Shown here in pieces: positions 5,196-7,348 of a stretch of 7,348 nt of DNA. Location: contig JAEWCT010000333.1 of assembly GCA_023390485.1 (NCBI GenBank), forward strand, positions 1 to 7,348, written 5' to 3'. This DNA comes from Pseudomonadota bacterium. Its GTDB lineage: Bacteria > Pseudomonadota > Alphaproteobacteria > Rhizobiales > Hyphomicrobiaceae. A program made the translations under genes and the position numbers. Position 1 is the stretch's first letter; each line of letters starts with the position of its first letter. The notes under the pieces are model-generated. The model worked only from the letters and a program-made list of their open reading frames with translations. It was not told where the DNA came from and did not search any database.

Positions 5196-6581
5196 ATGAG
5201 CAAAAAGAGCAGTTTCGGCCCGGCCAATCACGTGCAGCGCGCAAACCCCAAATCCTATTTTCTGAAGACGTTCGGCTGTCAGATGAACGTCTACGACAGC
5301 GAGCGCATGGCGGAGGCTCTGGCGCGCGACGGCTACAGCGAGACGGACGACGTCGCTAAGGCTGACCTCGTGATCCTCAACACCTGCCACATCCGCGAGA
5401 AGGCTGGCGAGAAAGTCTATTCCGATCTCGGACGCATTCGCGTCATCAAGGAAGCGCGCAAACGGAACGGCAAAGAAACGGTGATCGCAGTCACGGGCTG
5501 CATCGCGCAGGCCGAAGGCCCCGAGATAACGACGCGCCAGCCAGCCGTCGATCTCGTCATCGGACCGCAGAGCTACCATCGTCTGCCCGAGTTCATCGCG
5601 CGCGCCGAAACCAACAACGAGCGCATCGTCGAAACCGAGTTTCCGGGCGACGAAAAATTCGCAGCGATGAAAGCGCCGCGTCGCATCTCGTCGCCCTCGG
5701 CGTTTCTGACCGTTCAGGAAGGTTGCGATAAGTTCTGCACGTTCTGCGTCGTGCCCTATACGCGCGGCGCGGAGTTTTCGCGGCCTCTCGCCAAACTCGA
5801 AGCCGAAGCGCGGGAACTCGCCGCTGCCGGCGCCAGGGAGCTCGTTCTCCTCGGCCAGAACGTCAACGCCTACCACGGAGAAGGCCCGGCCGGCCGCACG
5901 ATCGGCCTCGGAGAACTGATCCGTCGGTTGGCAGAAATCGATGGCATCGAGCGCATCCGCTACATGACGAGCCATCCGCGCGACATGAGCGATGATCTGA
6001 TCGCGGCGCACACCGAGGTGCCGCAGCTAATGCCGTTTCTGCATTTGCCCATCCAGTCGGGCTCCGACCGGATGCTGGCCGCCATGAACCGCAAGCATCG
6101 GGCAGCGGAATACACCGATCTGATCGCGCGCATCCGCGAGACGCGCCCCGATATCGCCCTTTCGAGCGATTTCATCGTCGGCTTCCCCGGCGAAACCGAC
6201 GAGGACGCCGAGGAAACGATCGAGCTGGTGAAGGCCGTCGGCTACGCCCAGGCGTTTTCCTTCAAGTACAGCCCCCGCCCCGGAACGCCCGCCGCGGGGC
6301 TCGAAGTCCAGGTCCCGGAGGACGTAAAGGCCGAGCGGCTGCAGCGGTTGCAGGCTTTGCTGGAAGAGCAGCAGATGGCCTTCAACACAGAGATGCTCGG
6401 AAGCACCATCCCCGTGCTGTTTGAGCGGCGCGGCCGTCACCCCGGTGAATTCGTCGGCAGGACACCCTATCTACAGCTCATCTACGCCGCGGGAGATGGC
6501 GATCTCACGGGCCGGACGGCAGATGTCAGGGTCACAGAGGCCCGGCGCGTCAGCCTGTCGGGTGTCATTTCCGCAGCATAA
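5196..6581 (+). CDS. miaB: MiaB, tRNA-2-methylthio-N6-dimethylallyladenosine synthase
   Basis: MiaB is a radical-SAM methylthiotransferase that converts i6A37 to ms2i6A37 in tRNAs reading UNN codons. All diagnostic parts are present in the 461-residue protein. The N-terminal auxiliary-cluster domain has C28 (KTFGCQMN), C64 (NTCHIREKA) and C102 (VTGCIAQ). The radical-SAM motif CxxxCxxC is CDKFCTFC (C177, C181, C184), followed by [31 protein letters not shown] and [11 protein letters not shown] are typical of the TIM-barrel core. The C-terminal TRAM domain covers about residues 390-455. The enzyme needs two [4Fe-4S] clusters. ATG 5196 gives a conventional length; ATG 5169 in the same frame adds 9 residues and cannot be excluded, because neither start has a strong ribosome site (AGGG at 5181-5184 is 11 bases before 5196). 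The gene starts 39 bases after plsC and has no terminator-like hairpin behind it. Confidence 0.97.
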   Translation: MSKKSSFGPANHVQRANPKSYFLKTFGCQMNVYDSERMAEALARDGYSETDDVAKADLVILNTCHIREKAGEKVYSDLGRIRVIKEARKRNGKETVIAVTGCIAQAEGPEITTRQPAVDLVIGPQSYHRLPEFIARAETNNERIVETEFPGDEKFAAMKAPRRISSPSAFLTVQEGCDKFCTFCVVPYTRGAEFSRPLAKLEAEARELAAAGARELVLLGQNVNAYHGEGPAGRTIGLGELIRRLAEIDGIERIRYMTSHPRDMSDDLIAAHTEVPQLMPFLHLPIQSGSDRMLAAMNRKHRAAEYTDLIARIRETRPDIALSSDFIVGFPGETDEDAEETIELVKAVGYAQAFSFKYSPRPGTPAAGLEVQVPEDVKAERLQRLQALLEEQQMAFNTEMLGSTIPVLFERRGRHPGEFVGRTPYLQLIYAAGDGDLTGRTADVRVTEARRVSLSGVISAA

Positions 6582-6719
6582 ACGCGTTATACTGGTCGAG
6601 GACGGCTGTGCGTTAACTACACCTGCGCCTGCCGAACGTGTGTGTCGCATGCTAACGTGGGCCATCGATTCGATTTGACAGCTACGGGAAGACGAGCAAC
6701 CAGCAAGGGAGTGTCAGGA
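6582..6719 (+). other. miaB-phoH intergenic region with strong ribosome binding site for phoH
   Basis: This 138-base gap has no hairpin terminator after miaB. It contains a perfect 8-base palindrome AACGCGTT (6581-6588), a TATACT box (6588-6593) with no fitting -35, and a lone TTGACA (6675-6680) with no fitting -10 at 16-18 bases. AAGGGAG at 6705-6711 lies 8 bases before TTG 6720 and is the best ribosome binding site in this part of the window; it decides the phoH start. I see no small gene here. Confidence 0.5.
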
Positions 6720-7348
6720 TTGGCAGCATTCCGCGGGTCCTCCGCGTCAACGTCGAGGCGGCCCAATAAGCCGGAGCTCGAAGATGCTCGCGTCGTTGTA
6801 CCCTTCGAAGACAACCGGCTGCTGACGCAGCTGCTTGGGGAATACGACAGCCACCTGGCTCTTATAGAAGATCGATTGGGCATCGACGCTCATGCCCACG
6901 GCAACGTCGTCATCCTGACCGGAGCCGCCAGTGCCTGCGCCAGCGCTCGCAGCGTCTTGGAGCGCCTCTATTCCCGAATTGCAAAAGGCGAAACCATCGG
7001 CCCCGGCGATATCGACGGGCTCATTCGTCATGCCCGCGCCGAGGGAACATCGTCCGACGGCCAAGCCCAGATCGCCACGCGCCGTCGCGTCGTCAAAGCC
7101 CGCACGCCGACGCAAAGCACCTACATGCGTGCCATCGAAAAGAAGGACCTCGTGTTTGGGTTGGGCCCTGCCGGAACCGGCAAAACCTATATTGCCGTCG
7201 CTTTCGCAGCCCATTGCCTCGAACGCGGCCTCGTCGAGCGCATCATCCTTTCGCGTCCGGCGGTCGAAGCCGGTGAGCGCTTGGGCTTTCTGCCGGGCGA
7301 CATGCGCGACAAGGTCGATCCCTATCTGCGGCCGCTTTACGACGCGCT
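6720..7348 (+). CDS. phoH: PhoH-like ATPase (YbeZ family), 3' truncated by window edge
   Basis: PhoH/YbeZ proteins are cytoplasmic P-loop ATPases related to helicase-type NTPases. They are usually encoded beside ybeY and linked to RNA and ribosome metabolism, with an unclear substrate. The frame 6720-7348 gives 209 residues. A variable basic N-terminus is followed by VVVPFEDNRLLTQLLGEYDS, then LALIEDRLGIDAHAHGN and VILTGAASAC of the N-terminal KH-like region (about residues 25-85). After a linker come ARTPTQSTYMRAI, the Walker A GPAGTGKT (149-156, K155) and LSRPAVEAGERLGFLPGD. The sequence runs off the window at YLRPLYDA, so Walker B and the C-terminus are not visible. TTG 6720 is chosen because AAGGGAG lies 8 bases upstream. 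GTG 6711 overlaps that site, and TTG 6675 would add an unsupported extension. The gene order miaB-phoH(-ybeY) is standard in Hyphomicrobiales. Confidence 0.95.
   Translation, partial: MAAFRGSSASTSRRPNKPELEDARVVVPFEDNRLLTQLLGEYDSHLALIEDRLGIDAHAHGNVVILTGAASACASARSVLERLYSRIAKGETIGPGDIDGLIRHARAEGTSSDGQAQIATRRRVVKARTPTQSTYMRAIEKKDLVFGLGPAGTGKTYIAVAFAAHCLERGLVERIILSRPAVEAGERLGFLPGDMRDKVDPYLRPLYDA

Noticed and set aside
5172..6011. 279-codon minus-strand open frame opposite miaB
   Set aside because: MiaB on the plus strand is complete with all motifs; the antisense frame is a GC-rich codon-bias artefact.
6675..6703. TTGACA as the -35 box of a phoH promoter
   Set aside because: The bases 16-18 positions downstream (such as AACCAG) do not resemble a -10 box and run into the ribosome binding site.
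1..7348. An undescribed accessory, defence or mobile system
   Set aside because: All coding space is accounted for by recognised core genes plus one pseudogene, and no repeats, integrase-type genes or composition breaks were seen.

Overview
The window reads as an ordinary, gene-dense piece of core chromosome from an alphaproteobacterium of the order Hyphomicrobiales (Rhizobiales), perhaps a Hyphomicrobium-like genus. This rests on the GC-rich coding bias, the protein flavour, and the gene order trpS - usp - nfu - (nitroreductase) - tsaB - rimI - fur/mur - plsC/olsA - miaB - phoH, which I recall from that order. The assignment is from memory of families and synteny, not from a search. Every recognisable gene is on the + strand. 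I see no mobile element, CRISPR array, phage gene, rRNA or tRNA.

Layout. Bases 1-609 are the C-terminal part of tryptophanyl-tRNA synthetase, cut by the window edge. At 645-1166 there is a universal stress family protein. A 126-base gap (1167-1292) holds a good sigma-70-type promoter and a spaced inverted repeat in front of an Nfu-type iron-sulfur scaffold gene (1293-1847). A strong hairpin at 1866-1889 closes that unit. Next comes a broken RutE/nitroreductase gene (1922-2504) with two independent lesions. Then tsaB (2519-3217) and rimI (3214-3723) overlap by four bases. A Fur/Mur-family metalloregulator (3814-4269) has its own candidate promoter and is followed after 8 bases by an acyltransferase of the PlsC/OlsA type (4278-5156). 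After that come miaB (5196-6581) and the start of phoH (6720 to the window end).

How the genes relate. Several act on translation: TrpS charges tRNA(Trp), TsaB takes part in t6A37 formation, MiaB makes ms2i6A37, RimI acetylates ribosomal protein S18, and phoH is commonly linked to ybeY in RNA and ribosome maintenance. Nfu could plausibly supply the Fe-S clusters that MiaB needs, and Fur/Mur controls metal supply; these two links are inference.

I found no convincing undescribed system. The most notable item is the decaying rutE-like gene. Its reading frame and expected length are restored exactly by assuming one 8-base deletion plus one Gly-to-stop change. Smaller points are the promoter and inverted repeat before nfu, the unusual cysteine pair in the Fur/Mur protein, and the TTG start of phoH.
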